This document shows positions 7,364 to 16,104 of a stretch of DNA of 64,000 bases, in pieces. The notes under the pieces are model-generated. The model did not search any database. It was not told the DNA's origin and saw only the letters and a list, made by a program, of their open reading frames with translations. The number at the start of each line of letters is the position of its first letter. The stretch's first letter is position 1. Source of the stretch: Aeromonas tecta (GTDB lineage: Bacteria; Pseudomonadota; Gammaproteobacteria; Enterobacterales; Aeromonadaceae); the NCBI RefSeq assembly GCF_000820185.1, contig NZ_CDCA01000027.1:1-64000 (forward strand), in the 5' to 3' direction. The translations under genes and the position numbers were made by a program.

Positions 7364-9688
7364 ATGATCACATTGCTTGTCCTGCTGGTGCTGGCGATAG
7401 CCGTTGTGCTCGGCGTGCCCGCCATCCGTAAAAAGGTGGTAACCCGTCCCGTGTTCGGCATCTTCAAGAAGATCTTGCCGCCCCTGTCGGCCACCGAGCG
7501 GGAGGCCATGGAAGCCGGCTCCGTCTGGTGGGATGGCGAATTGTTCCGCGGCAACCCCGACTGGAAGAAACTGCATGGCTACGGCAAGGCGACCCTGAGC
7601 GCCGAGGAGCAGGCTTTCATCGACAATCAGGTCGAGACCCTGCTCGCCATGGTGGACGACTTCAAGATCGTCAACGAGACCAAGGATCTGCCCGAACCCG
7701 TGTGGGACTATCTGAAGAAGGAAGGTTTCTTCGCCCTGATCATCCCGAAATCCTACGGTGGTCGTGAGTTCTCCGCCATCGCCAACTCCACCATCGTTAC
7801 CCGTATTGCGACCAAGAGCCTGAGCGTGGCGGTCACCGTCATGGTGCCGAACTCGCTCGGCCCGGGCGAGCTTTTGATGCACTACGGCACCCAGGCCCAG
7901 AAGGACTTCTGGCTGCCAGGTCTGGCCAATGGCAAAGAGGTGCCCTGTTTCGCCCTGACCGGCCCGGAAGCGGGCTCCGATGCTGGCGCCATCCCGGACA
8001 AGGGGATCGTCTGCAAGGGTATGTACAAGGGTGAAGAGGTGCTCGGCATCCGCCTGAACTGGAACAAGCGCTACATTACCCTGGCACCGCGTGCCACCGT
8101 GCTGGGGCTGGCGTTCAAGATGTACGATCCGGAGAAACTGCTGGGTGACAAGGAAGAGATCGGCATCACCTGCGCCCTGATCCCCACCAGCCATCCGGGT
8201 GTGCGGGTCGGCGATCGCCACTACCCCATGGGGCTGGCGTTCCTGAACGGTCCGACCTTCGGCAAGGATGTGTTCATTCCGCTGGACTGGATCATCGGTG
8301 GCCCAGAATACGCGGGGCGTGGCTGGCGCATGCTGGTCGAATGTCTCTCTGCCGGTCGCGGTATCTCCTTGCCTGCGCTCGGTACCGCCTGTGGTCACAT
8401 GGCGAGCCGCACCGTCAGCGCCTATTCCTATGTGCGCAAGCAGTTCGGTATGTCCATAGGCAAGTTCGAAGGGGTGCAAGAGGCGCTGGCCCGCATCGGT
8501 GGCCTGACCTATCAGCTGGAAGGGGCCCGTCGCATGACCGCTGGCTCTCTGGACTTGGGCCAGGCACCGGCCATTGTCACGGCGATTTCCAAGTACCACA
8601 TGACCGAAATGGCACGACAGATCATGGATGACTCCATGGACATCCACGCCGGTCGAGCCATTCAGCTCGGGCCGAAGAACTACACCGGTTACGCCTACAT
8701 GGGCATTCCGGTCGCCATCACGGTGGAAGGGGCCAACATCCTGACCCGCAACCTGATGATATTCGGTCAGGGAGCGACCCGCTGTCACCCCTATGTATTT
8801 GCCGAGCTGGAAGCAGCGGCCGACACCGACGTGGAGCGCGGCCTCGAGAAGTTCGATGCGCTGCTGATGAAGCACGTTGCGTTCGGCACCGGCAACTTCT
8901 TCGGCGCCCTGTTCCAGGGGTTGACCCTGGGTCAGTTCAACGGCTCCCCGGTCGGCGGCGAGACGGCGCGTTACTACAAGCAGCTGTCACGCATGAGTAA
9001 AGGACTGGCGCTCTGTGCCGACGTCTCGATGCTGATGCTGGGTGGCGATCTCAAGCGAAAGGAGATGATCTCCGCCCGTCTGGGGGACGTGCTGAGTCAC
9101 CTCTATCTGGCCTCCGCCACCCTCAAGCACTACGAGGATCAGGGCCGCATGGTCTCGGATCTGCCGTTCGTGCAGTACGCGGTGGAGCGCAATCTCTACC
9201 TGATTGGCAAGGCGTTCGAGGGCTTCTTCCAGAACTTCCCGAACAAGGTGATGGGCGCCGTGCTCAAGCGGGTGGTGTTCCCGTTCGGTGTCGGTTACCA
9301 GATGCCGGCGGACGATCGCTGCCACGCTATCTGCCACGCCATGATGAAGCCGGGCGAGTTCCGTGACCGTCTGACTGCCCTGTGCTATGTGGGCAAGGAT
9401 GAGTCGGATCCTGTGGGTCAGATGGAGCGTGCTTTCCAGGCCATGGTGGCGGTACAGCCCATCGAGAAGAAGCTGGTGCAGGCCCAAAAAGAGGGCAAGC
9501 TGCCGCGCAAGATGGCACTGCCCGAGCTGGTAGCCGCCGCGCTGTCCCAGTCCATCCTGAGCAAGGATGAGGCCGACAAGCTGCTGGCCGCCGATGCGTT
9601 GCGCTACGAGGCCATTCAGGTGGATAACTTCGCCCCGGGTGAGCTGGAAGGACTGTCTCAACCAGCCCCGGCGGTACACGCTGCCTGA
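7364..9688 (+). CDS. fadE: Acyl-CoA dehydrogenase FadE
   Basis: 774 residues, slightly shorter than E. coli FadE (about 814). It catalyses the first step of beta-oxidation, FAD-dependent oxidation of acyl-CoA to trans-2-enoyl-CoA. An N-terminal hydrophobic segment (residues 2-22, LLVLLVLAIAVVLGVPA) probably anchors it to the inner membrane. The acyl-CoA dehydrogenase core starts near residue 75 with the signature FALTGPEAGSDAGAIPD near 187, and IHAGRAIQLGP plus VAITVEGANILTRNL between 427 and 462. A FadE-specific C-terminal domain follows to residue 774. The ribosome binding site is AAGGAA. It lies just downstream of psrA with no terminator between, so co-transcription is likely. The stop codon falls inside a hexanucleotide repeat. 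Confidence 0.97.
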   Translation: MITLLVLLVLAIAVVLGVPAIRKKVVTRPVFGIFKKILPPLSATEREAMEAGSVWWDGELFRGNPDWKKLHGYGKATLSAEEQAFIDNQVETLLAMVDDFKIVNETKDLPEPVWDYLKKEGFFALIIPKSYGGREFSAIANSTIVTRIATKSLSVAVTVMVPNSLGPGELLMHYGTQAQKDFWLPGLANGKEVPCFALTGPEAGSDAGAIPDKGIVCKGMYKGEEVLGIRLNWNKRYITLAPRATVLGLAFKMYDPEKLLGDKEEIGITCALIPTSHPGVRVGDRHYPMGLAFLNGPTFGKDVFIPLDWIIGGPEYAGRGWRMLVECLSAGRGISLPALGTACGHMASRTVSAYSYVRKQFGMSIGKFEGVQEALARIGGLTYQLEGARRMTAGSLDLGQAPAIVTAISKYHMTEMARQIMDDSMDIHAGRAIQLGPKNYTGYAYMGIPVAITVEGANILTRNLMIFGQGATRCHPYVFAELEAAADTDVERGLEKFDALLMKHVAFGTGNFFGALFQGLTLGQFNGSPVGGETARYYKQLSRMSKGLALCADVSMLMLGGDLKRKEMISARLGDVLSHLYLASATLKHYEDQGRMVSDLPFVQYAVERNLYLIGKAFEGFFQNFPNKVMGAVLKRVVFPFGVGYQMPADDRCHAICHAMMKPGEFRDRLTALCYVGKDESDPVGQMERAFQAMVAVQPIEKKLVQAQKEGKLPRKMALPELVAAALSQSILSKDEADKLLAADALRYEAIQVDNFAPGELEGLSQPAPAVHAA

Positions 9689-9724
9689 GTCTGAGTCTGA
9701 GTCTGAGTCTGAGTCTGAGTCTGA
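9685..9724 (+). repeat. Hexanucleotide tandem repeat (CTGAGT)6 at the fadE stop codon
   Basis: Six perfect CTGAGT units (9685-9720) followed by a partial CTGA. The first unit contains the fadE stop (TGA 9686-9688), and in that frame every unit gives another TGA. The unit is a multiple of three, so copy-number change would not alter the frame. Confidence 0.95.
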
Positions 9725-9729
9725 ACTGA

Positions 9730-9759
9730 AAAAGCCGGCCCATGTGGCCGGTTTTTTTT
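9730..9759 (+). terminator. Terminator after fadE
   Basis: Stem CCGGCC / GGCCGG with loop CATGT, followed by eight T. It begins a few bases after the CTGAGT repeat. Confidence 0.9.
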
Positions 9760-9977
9760 ATTGTTTAACCAAGCATCGCAACGTCGATTCATTCCCGTTC
9801 GATGCAATGCCTTCCCCCTTGGGCAGGAGGCAAAATTTTCACTGGCCGGGACCTGTCGGCAGATCACTTCGATCTTGGCCGCTGAGAGAACAAACCATGC
9901 TCCGCTGGGCGTGAGGAAGCCTAGACTTTGGGTTACAGGGTGAAGCTATTTCGCGGCTAAGACGGATCGAAAGTCAT
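9760..9977. other. Intergenic spacer between fadE and pykA
   Basis: About 220 bases between convergent genes. No credible coding frame, RNA or repeat was seen. Confidence 0.5.
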
Positions 9978-10006
9978 AAAAAATGGCTCCCGCAGGAGCC
10001 GTTTTT
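9978..10006 (-). terminator. Terminator after pykA
   Basis: Stem GGCTCC / GGAGCC with a four-base loop. On the minus strand it is followed by ATTTTTTA, and on the plus strand by GTTTTTG, so it may act in both directions. Confidence 0.85.
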
Positions 10007-10024
10007 GTCGATGTTGATGGGCAC

Positions 10025-11464
10025 TTACTCGACCATCATCACCTTGCAGGTGTTGGTACTGCCTACGATTTCCATCTTGTCGCCGTGAGTCAGCAGCACC
10101 ATGTCGCCACTCTGGACCAGACCCTTGGCCTTGAGGGCATCCAGCGCCTCACGGCAGACCTCGTAGACCGGCTTGCTCTCGTCGCCGTCAAACAGCACAG
10201 GGGTGACGCCACGGTAGAGGTTGGTCCAGGCAAGTGTCTTGTTGTGGGGAGACATGGCGAAGATCGGCAGGCCGGAGCTGATGCGGGACATCAGCAGCGG
10301 GGTAGTGCCAGACTCGGTCAGTGCCACGATCGCCTTGACCCCTTCCAGATGGTTGGCGGCGTACATGGTGGACATGGCGACGGCTTCCTCCACCGAGGTG
10401 AAGGTGTAGCTCATGCGGTGGTTGGAGACATTCAGGCTAGGATGCTTCTCGGCGCCCACGCAGACGCTGGCCATGGAGGTGACGGTCTCGATGGGGAACT
10501 GGCCGGCGGCGGTTTCGGCGGAGAGCATCACAGCATCGGTACCATCCAGCACGGCGTTGGCCACATCCATGACTTCGGCACGGGTTGGCAGCGGGGCATT
10601 GATCATGGACTCCATCATCTGGGTCGCGGTGATAACCACCCGGTTCAGACGACGGGAGTGGCGGATCAGCTTCTTCTGCACGCCCACCAGCTCGGGGTCA
10701 CCGATCTCGACCCCCAGATCGCCACGGGCCACCATGACGGCGTCGGAGCCGAGGATGATGTCTTCCATCGCTTCGTCGGTGGCGACGGTTTCGGCGCGCT
10801 CGACCTTGGCCACGATTTTGGCGTTGGAGCCGGCTTCGCGGGCCAGTTCACGGGCGTAGCGCAAGTCGTCACCATTGCGGGGGAAGGAGACGGCCAGGTA
10901 ATCCACGTTCATGCGAGCCGCGGTCTTGATGTCTTCCTTGTCCTTCTCGGTCAGGGCCGGGGCGGAGAGACCGCCGCCTTTCTTGTTGATGCCCTTGTTG
11001 TTGGAGAGAGGGCCCGCCACGGTCACTGAGGTGTGAATGCGAGTGCCTTCGACCTGCTCGACTTTCAGCTGTACCCGACCGTCGTCCAGCAACAGGATGT
11101 CGCCGGGCACCACGTCGTTTGGCAGGCTCTTGTAGTCGATGCCGACCTGTTCCTGGCAGCCTTCGCCCTTGCCGAGCGCGGCATCGAGAATGAACTTGTC
11201 ACCGATGGCCAGGTAGATTTTGCCATCTTTGAAGGTAGAAACACGGATCTTGGGGCCTTGCAGGTCACCCATGATGGCGACATGACGGCCGAGCTTGGCG
11301 GCGATTTCACGCACCTGAGTGGCGCGCAGGATATGATCTTCAGGAGTGCCGTGAGAGAAATTCATCCGCACCATGTCGGCACCGGCGCGGATGATCCCCT
11401 CGAGGATGCCGTCGCGATCGGTCGCCGGACCGAGTGTGGTTACAATCTTTGTACGTCTTGGCAT
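10025..11464 (-). CDS. pykA: Pyruvate kinase II
   Basis: 479 residues, matching PykA. It converts phosphoenolpyruvate and ADP to pyruvate and ATP in the cytoplasm. Visible motifs: [14 protein letters not shown] at the N-terminus, [20 protein letters not shown], the KVERAE catalytic region, [28 protein letters not shown] and [22 protein letters not shown]. The C-terminal regulatory domain ends with [13 protein letters not shown]. The start at 11464 (MPRRTK) has GGAGTC 7 bases upstream; the four-codon longer frame has none. It lies 161 bases downstream of hexR on the same strand and has a HexR-like box in its promoter. Confidence 0.97.
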   Translation of the reverse strand: MPRRTKIVTTLGPATDRDGILEGIIRAGADMVRMNFSHGTPEDHILRATQVREIAAKLGRHVAIMGDLQGPKIRVSTFKDGKIYLAIGDKFILDAALGKGEGCQEQVGIDYKSLPNDVVPGDILLLDDGRVQLKVEQVEGTRIHTSVTVAGPLSNNKGINKKGGGLSAPALTEKDKEDIKTAARMNVDYLAVSFPRNGDDLRYARELAREAGSNAKIVAKVERAETVATDEAMEDIILGSDAVMVARGDLGVEIGDPELVGVQKKLIRHSRRLNRVVITATQMMESMINAPLPTRAEVMDVANAVLDGTDAVMLSAETAAGQFPIETVTSMASVCVGAEKHPSLNVSNHRMSYTFTSVEEAVAMSTMYAANHLEGVKAIVALTESGTTPLLMSRISSGLPIFAMSPHNKTLAWTNLYRGVTPVLFDGDESKPVYEVCREALDALKAKGLVQSGDMVLLTHGDKMEIVGSTNTCKVMMVE

Positions 11465-11558
11465 GAAAGACTCCAATGTGAAGTTGATATGACTTGAAAT
11501 ACTGCCCCGTCAAGCGCGTAGCATGGCGCCTGCTTGAAGGCCATCTGAGTGGCCTTAT

Positions 11559-11573
11559 GTTATTAAATTACAA
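11559..11573 (-). promoter_or_regulatory. HexR-like operator upstream of pykA
   Basis: TGTTATTAAATTACA fits the gammaproteobacterial HexR consensus TGTARTNNNAYTACA with one mismatch. It lies 95 bases upstream of the pykA start and next to hexR. HexR is known to control central carbon genes including pykA in related bacteria; binding here is inferred. Confidence 0.7.
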
Positions 11574-11600
11574 TACTACACCAAGCCTGGTGGCATAGAC

Positions 11601-11617
11601 AGCCGGGGGCCAGGCCC
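11601..11617 (-). other. GC-rich perfect hairpin between hexR and pykA
   Basis: CGGGGGCC-A-GGCCCCCG, a 17-base near-perfect palindrome just after the hexR stop. No T run follows on either strand, so it is more likely an mRNA-stabilising hairpin or a rho-assisted stop than an intrinsic terminator. Coordinates are good to a few bases. Confidence 0.5.
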
Positions 11618-11625
11618 CCGAAGGT

Positions 11626-12480
11626 TCAGGAATTATGCGGGGTATCAAAGCGGGATTCGCGCAAACCTTCTTTGACTTTCTTCAGGTTTTCGCGAAATTT
11701 CATGCCGCGGCGCAGGGTAAAACCGGTCGCCAGTACATCCACCAGTGCCAGCTGGGCGATGCGAGAGGCCATCGGCATGTAGACGTCGGTGTCTTCCGGC
11801 ACATCCATGGAGAGCACCAGATTGCATTCGCGCGCCAGCGGGGAGTCCTTGGCAGTCATGCCAATGACGGTGGCGTCGTTTTCACGGGCTAGCGCCGCTA
11901 TCTCGACCAGCGCCTTGGTGCGGCCGGTGTGGGAGATCAGCACCACCACATCCCCTTCGCTGCTGTTGATGCAGCTCATGCGCATCATGACGATGTCCTC
12001 GAAGCTCACCACCGGGATGTTGAAGCGGAAGAACTTGTTCTGGGCATCGCGCGCCACGGCGGAGGAGGCACCCAGGCCGAAGAAGCTGATCTTTTTGGAC
12101 TGGGTCAGGATGTCGACGCAACGATTAATGGCGGAGATGTCCAGGCTGTTCTTGGCGGCATCGAGGCAGGCCATGGTGGACTCGAAGATCTTGGCGGTGT
12201 AGGTGTCAGGGCCGTCTTCTGCCTCTACATGGCGATTCACATAGGGCGTGCCATTGGCCAGGCTCTGGGCCAGGTGCAGCTTGAAGTCAGGGAAACCCTT
12301 GGTGTCGAGGCGGCGGCAGAAACGATTGACGGTCGGTTCACTGACGTCAGCCATCTTGGCGAGGGTGGCAATGCTGGAGTGAATGGCGGTCTGGGGTGAC
12401 GCCAAGATAACTTCAGCCACCTTACGCTCTGATTTACTGAAACTTTCTAAATTGTTAGTGATTTTATCGAGGGTATTCAT
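11626..12480 (-). CDS. hexR: HexR, RpiR family transcriptional regulator of sugar catabolism
   Basis: 284 residues. The N-terminal RpiR helix-turn-helix domain (SKSERKVAEVILASPQTAIHSS, then SEPTVNRFCRRLDTKGFPDFK) is nearly identical to E. coli HexR. The C-terminal SIS sugar-phosphate domain starts near residue 125 (KKISFFGLGASSAVA, VVVLISHTGRTKALVEIA). HexR senses 2-keto-3-deoxy-6-phosphogluconate and controls glycolytic and Entner-Doudoroff genes. The start at 12480 (MNTLDKI) agrees with HexR relatives and has GGTGG upstream; a GTG at 12489 is an alternative. Genes on both sides (pykA, divergent glk) fit its role. Confidence 0.95.
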   Translation of the reverse strand: MNTLDKITNNLESFSKSERKVAEVILASPQTAIHSSIATLAKMADVSEPTVNRFCRRLDTKGFPDFKLHLAQSLANGTPYVNRHVEAEDGPDTYTAKIFESTMACLDAAKNSLDISAINRCVDILTQSKKISFFGLGASSAVARDAQNKFFRFNIPVVSFEDIVMMRMSCINSSEGDVVVLISHTGRTKALVEIAALARENDATVIGMTAKDSPLARECNLVLSMDVPEDTDVYMPMASRIAQLALVDVLATGFTLRRGMKFRENLKKVKEGLRESRFDTPHNS

Positions 12481-12499
12481 CATTACCACCAGGCATTTT

Positions 12500-12514
12500 T
12501 GTAATTTAACTTCA
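12500..12514 (-). promoter_or_regulatory. HexR-like operator upstream of hexR
   Basis: TGTAATTTAACTTCA matches the TGTARTNNNAYTACA consensus with one mismatch, 20 bases upstream of the hexR start. It suggests autoregulation and possible effect on the divergent glk promoter. Confidence 0.6.
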
Positions 12515-12682
12515 GTGTCTGTGTACTAAATTCACGGTCAAACAGGTTTCCAATCAACCTGATGACTATACAAGACAAGCTCTTATCGAAACTAATCTCG
12601 GCCCTGTAAAGTATGACTCATGTCTAATTATTTCGTCTTTTGGGTTACAAACTTTCATTCAGCCCCTGAAAACGCTTACAAA

Positions 12683-12698
12683 TGTTGCAAAGCAACAA
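12683..12698. repeat. TGTTGC-AAA-GCAACA inverted repeat in the glk-hexR intergenic region
   Basis: Perfect 6-base inverted repeat with a 3-base centre, about 130 bases upstream of glk. It may be an operator or a short hairpin; no regulator is assigned. Boundaries are good to one or two bases. Confidence 0.45.
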
Positions 12699-12827
12699 CA
12701 CTGTGAGCGGGCGCACAGTTGCATTCAACAAACAGACGAACAGGGGATGGGCTCGGGTAGAATCCTTGCCAAATAACAATGTCGGGACGGTAAGGGCCGC
12801 CCCGAGTCGGTAACGAAGGAGTTTGTT

Positions 12828-13796
12828 ATGCAGCATACCCATGCGCTGGTCGGCGACGTCGGCGGCACCAACGCCAGGCTGGCCCTCTGTGAGCTGGCGA
12901 CCGGCGCCATTTCCCAGGCAAAGACCTATTCCGGTCTGGCTCATCCCAGCTTGGAGGCGGTGATTAGCCTCTATCTGACAGAACATGGCGCCAAGGTTGG
13001 CGAGGCCTGTATCGCCATTGCCTGCCCGATCAACGGCGACTGGGTCGCCATGACCAATCACAGCTGGGAATTCTCCATCAGCGAGATGCAGGCCAACTTG
13101 GGGCTGACCCGGTTGCAGGTCATCAATGATTTCACCGCCGTCTCCATGGCCGTTCCCGTGCTGAAAGAGGGCGATCGCATCCAGCTGGGTGGCGCGGCGC
13201 CGGTGGCCGACAAACCCATCGCCATCTACGGGGCCGGCACTGGCCTCGGGGTGGCTCATCTGGTGCAGGCTGGCGAGCAGTGGCTCAGCCTGCCGGGTGA
13301 GGGCGGTCATGTGGACTTTGCCGCCAACAGCGAAGAAGAAGATGCGGTGCTGCAGGTGATGCGCGCCGAGCTCGGCCATGTCTCGGCGGAGCGGCTGCTG
13401 TCCGGCCCGGGTCTGGTCAACATCTACCGCGGCCTGGTGAAGTCCGATGGCCGTGAGCCAGAGGCGCTGGCACCCAAAGACATTACCGAGCAGGCGCTGG
13501 CCGGCTCTTGCCTCGATTGTCGCCGCACCTTAAGCCTGTTCTGCGTGCTGATGGGACGCTTTGCCGGCAATCTTGCGCTCAATCTGGGCACCTTCGGCGG
13601 CGTCTATATCGCCGGTGGCATAGTGCCCCGCTTCCAGGAGTTCTTCCTCGGATCAGGCTTTAGGGTATCGTTTGAAGATAAGGGGCGTTTCAAGTCTTAC
13701 CTGAAAGACATCCCCGTGTTCCTCATTACTCACGAGGGACCGGGTCTGCTCGGGGCCGGGGCCTATCTGCGCCAGTCCCTCGGGATCCGGCTCTGA
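12828..13796 (+). CDS. glk: Glucokinase
   Basis: 322 residues, the usual length of bacterial group II glucokinases. It phosphorylates glucose to glucose-6-phosphate with ATP. The N-terminal phosphate-binding motif is [40 protein letters not shown] and [12 protein letters not shown] mark the hexokinase-fold core and sugar site, and [13 protein letters not shown] lies near residue 265. GAAGGAG precedes the ATG. It is divergent from hexR, so hexR, pykA and glk form a compact sugar catabolism locus. Confidence 0.96.
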   Translation: MQHTHALVGDVGGTNARLALCELATGAISQAKTYSGLAHPSLEAVISLYLTEHGAKVGEACIAIACPINGDWVAMTNHSWEFSISEMQANLGLTRLQVINDFTAVSMAVPVLKEGDRIQLGGAAPVADKPIAIYGAGTGLGVAHLVQAGEQWLSLPGEGGHVDFAANSEEEDAVLQVMRAELGHVSAERLLSGPGLVNIYRGLVKSDGREPEALAPKDITEQALAGSCLDCRRTLSLFCVLMGRFAGNLALNLGTFGGVYIAGGIVPRFQEFFLGSGFRVSFEDKGRFKSYLKDIPVFLITHEGPGLLGAGAYLRQSLGIRL

Positions 13797-13955
13797 TGTC
13801 GGGCAGAGAAAACGATTTCAGCTTGATTCAGCCCCAATTCAGTGACCCTGGTGTACTGTGATTGCACGTACTCAAGAGGGCGGGTCTTCATAAGGAATTG
13901 AAACCGGTTCTCATCCGCTGGGTGCGTTTGTCACCTGACAAGCCTGAACTGTTTC

Positions 13956-13981
13956 ACCGGCCCTCGCGGCCGGTTTTTTTA
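13956..13981 (+). terminator. Terminator after glk
   Basis: Stem ACCGGCC / GGCCGGT with loop CTCGC followed by seven T. It lies 160 bases downstream of the glk stop; the sequence between holds no frame I recognise. Confidence 0.88.
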
Positions 13982-14004
13982 TGCCTGCACTTCATTCACC
14001 CGGC

Positions 14005-16104
14005 TTAGAAGCCACTCTCCCGCAATAGCACGGCGAGCAACTGAGTCGCACCTTCGGCCAGCAAACTGCGTCTACTTCCTTCCAGCACCAGCTTGCCCCT
14101 CGTCTCACGCAAACTGGCCGGAGCCTGCTCGAGCTGGACCCGCACCAGGAACAGGGGGTGAGTGGGTTGCAGATCCTCTCCCTGCGGGCTGGTGGCGATG
14201 GGGCCACCGAAGCGGGAGCTGAGCATAGGGTGTTTGAGTTTGCTGACCCGTGTGGTGCCCAGATCGACCAGGGTGCCATGCAGGGGGGCCGCGGCGCCGT
14301 CCGGATAGAAGCGCACCGGGTCGCCGACCCGCAGGCGCGCCATCTCATCTGCCGCCACGTAGGCATCGACCTGCCAGCGGGTTGGATCGATCAAGATACC
14401 TATGGGGTGCTGGCTGTTGAGCCACTGACCGGGCCGCTGCTCGGGATCCACATCCAGCCAGAGGCCGTCAAAAGGGGCCGCCAGTCTGAGCCTGTCTATC
14501 TCCGCCCGCGTCGCATTTGCCTCCCGATACTGCACCCTGAGCCGCTCCCTAGTGGCAATCTGTTCATTCAATCCGAAGGGATCGTCCAACATGCCGCCAA
14601 GGCGCGCGCCATAGCTCTGAATGCTCTGGGTATTGCCGAGCACCTTCCAGTCGAGATCGGGATCCACCAGTTGCAGCAAGGATTCCCCCGCCTCGACCGG
14701 CCCGGCGGCGCGCAGGCTCTCCAGGCGAGCGGGGAAGGGGGTGAATACCTGCAACTGTCGCTCGGCCCGGGCGACCCCGACCCCCTTGATCTGGCTGTGC
14801 CAGGGCAGGGCCAACAGCACCAGCAACATGAGCAGGCAGAAGACGAGAATAGTCCGGCGCGGGCGGGTGACCTTGGCACGGGCCTGCCACCAATGTTTCA
14901 ACTCTCGCCAGACGGGAAGAACGATGAACCAGCTGATTTCGATCATGAACAGGAGGATCCCCAGCAGCTTGAAGAACAGAAAGTAGACGGCGACCGCGAT
15001 GCCGAGGAATAGCACCAGGCGATACATCCAGGTGAGGATGGCAAAGCCGATGAGCGCCTGGCGTTGGCGCGCCGGGAAGGATTCCGGCCAGGGCTCCATC
15101 AGCCCGAGCAGCCGGCGACGCAGGGCTACCCTGGCCAGGGCCGAGGCGCGTTCGTGCAGGTTCGGGAAGTTGAGCAGATCCGAGAGGATGAAATAACCAT
15201 CGAAGCGCATGAAGGGGCTGGCATTGAGGGCCAGTGACAGGATCCAGCTGGTGGTGGCGAGATAGAGCAGGCCATTGCGCAGCGGGCCATCCGCACAGAG
15301 CGCCCAGCCCAGGGTGGCCAGTCCGGCCAACGCCAGCTCGGTCAGGATGCCGGCACTGGCGATGGCGAGACGCTGCCTGGCCCGGGTCAGCTTCCAGCTC
15401 TCGCTGGTATCGGTGTAGAGCATGGGCCAGAGCACCACGAAGGCGATGCCCATATGGGCCACTCGCACTCCCTGTCGGGTAGCGACCAGTGCATGGCCCA
15501 GCTCGTGCAGCGTCTTGGCCAGGATCAGGGCGAGGGCGAAACTAAACAGGCCGTCGAGGGAGAAGGACTCCACCACCGCGTGGGTGAAGCCATCCCATTG
15601 TTGCACCGTGAGCAGGATTCCGAGCAGGCTGGCCCCCAGAATAAGCCAGGCGGTTAGGGGGCTAAACAACCAGTCGAGCCGCGCTGCCAACCGCTTAAGA
15701 TGGGTTTGCGGGCGCAGCAGGGGAACACGGAAAAACAGGTAGTGGTGCAGCCACCAGTGTCCGGTCAGCCAGGCCTTGCCCTCACTCGCCTTGCGCAGTT
15801 TTTCCACCCCTTGCGGGCTGGGGCGTAGCAGTTGATGACGTTCGAGAAACTGGCAGAAGGCCAGGATCTGCTCAACCTCGGGGTGCAAGGTTGTCTCGCG
15901 CTCCAGCGTCTGTTGCAAGCGACGGGGTGTCTGCTCGGCCCAACGCACCAGACACTCGAATTCGAACCAGCCGATGCGATAGAAGCGATTGATCACCGTG
16001 TCCTGAATGAGCCAGGCGGGTTCGCCGTTGGGGGTTCTGTCTGCCGGACAGAGCCGCAGATCATCGCGCAGGCTCGGCAGAGGCAAGTCGGCAGGATCCA
16101 GCAT
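14005..16104 (-). CDS. Membrane site-2-protease (M50)/HlyD fusion with RRE-like N-terminus; last gene of giant-protein export cluster
   Basis: 699 residues. Residues 15-95 resemble the PqqD/RRE winged helix that binds leader peptides (RLCPADRT, then WLIQDTVINRFYRIGWFEFE). Several membrane segments follow between about 150 and 400. They contain the metal-protease motif HELGH at 200-204 and the second site-2-protease motif NASPFMRFDG at 294-303, so the zinc site looks complete. After a last membrane segment near 415-430 there is a HlyD/lipoyl-type adaptor portion (VARAERQLQVFTPFPARL, then APFDGLWLDVDPEQRPGQW) to the C-terminus. Start TGATG overlaps the stop of the preceding gene, implying coupled translation. 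Proteins of this architecture are annotated only as peptidase M50 or biotin/lipoyl-binding. The role in processing or exporting the giant upstream protein is inferred. Confidence 0.8.
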   Translation of the reverse strand: MLDPADLPLPSLRDDLRLCPADRTPNGEPAWLIQDTVINRFYRIGWFEFECLVRWAEQTPRRLQQTLERETTLHPEVEQILAFCQFLERHQLLRPSPQGVEKLRKASEGKAWLTGHWWLHHYLFFRVPLLRPQTHLKRLAARLDWLFSPLTAWLILGASLLGILLTVQQWDGFTHAVVESFSLDGLFSFALALILAKTLHELGHALVATRQGVRVAHMGIAFVVLWPMLYTDTSESWKLTRARQRLAIASAGILTELALAGLATLGWALCADGPLRNGLLYLATTSWILSLALNASPFMRFDGYFILSDLLNFPNLHERASALARVALRRRLLGLMEPWPESFPARQRQALIGFAILTWMYRLVLFLGIAVAVYFLFFKLLGILLFMIEISWFIVLPVWRELKHWWQARAKVTRPRRTILVFCLLMLLVLLALPWHSQIKGVGVARAERQLQVFTPFPARLESLRAAGPVEAGESLLQLVDPDLDWKVLGNTQSIQSYGARLGGMLDDPFGLNEQIATRERLRVQYREANATRAEIDRLRLAAPFDGLWLDVDPEQRPGQWLNSQHPIGILIDPTRWQVDAYVAADEMARLRVGDPVRFYPDGAAAPLHGTLVDLGTTRVSKLKHPMLSSRFGGPIATSPQGEDLQPTHPLFLVRVQLEQAPASLRETRGKLVLEGSRRSLLAEGATQLLAVLLRESGF

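Noticed and set aside
7256..8875. 539-codon minus-strand frame opposite fadE
   Set aside because: Shadow of the highly biased fadE codons; no family resemblance, and it overlaps the psrA end.
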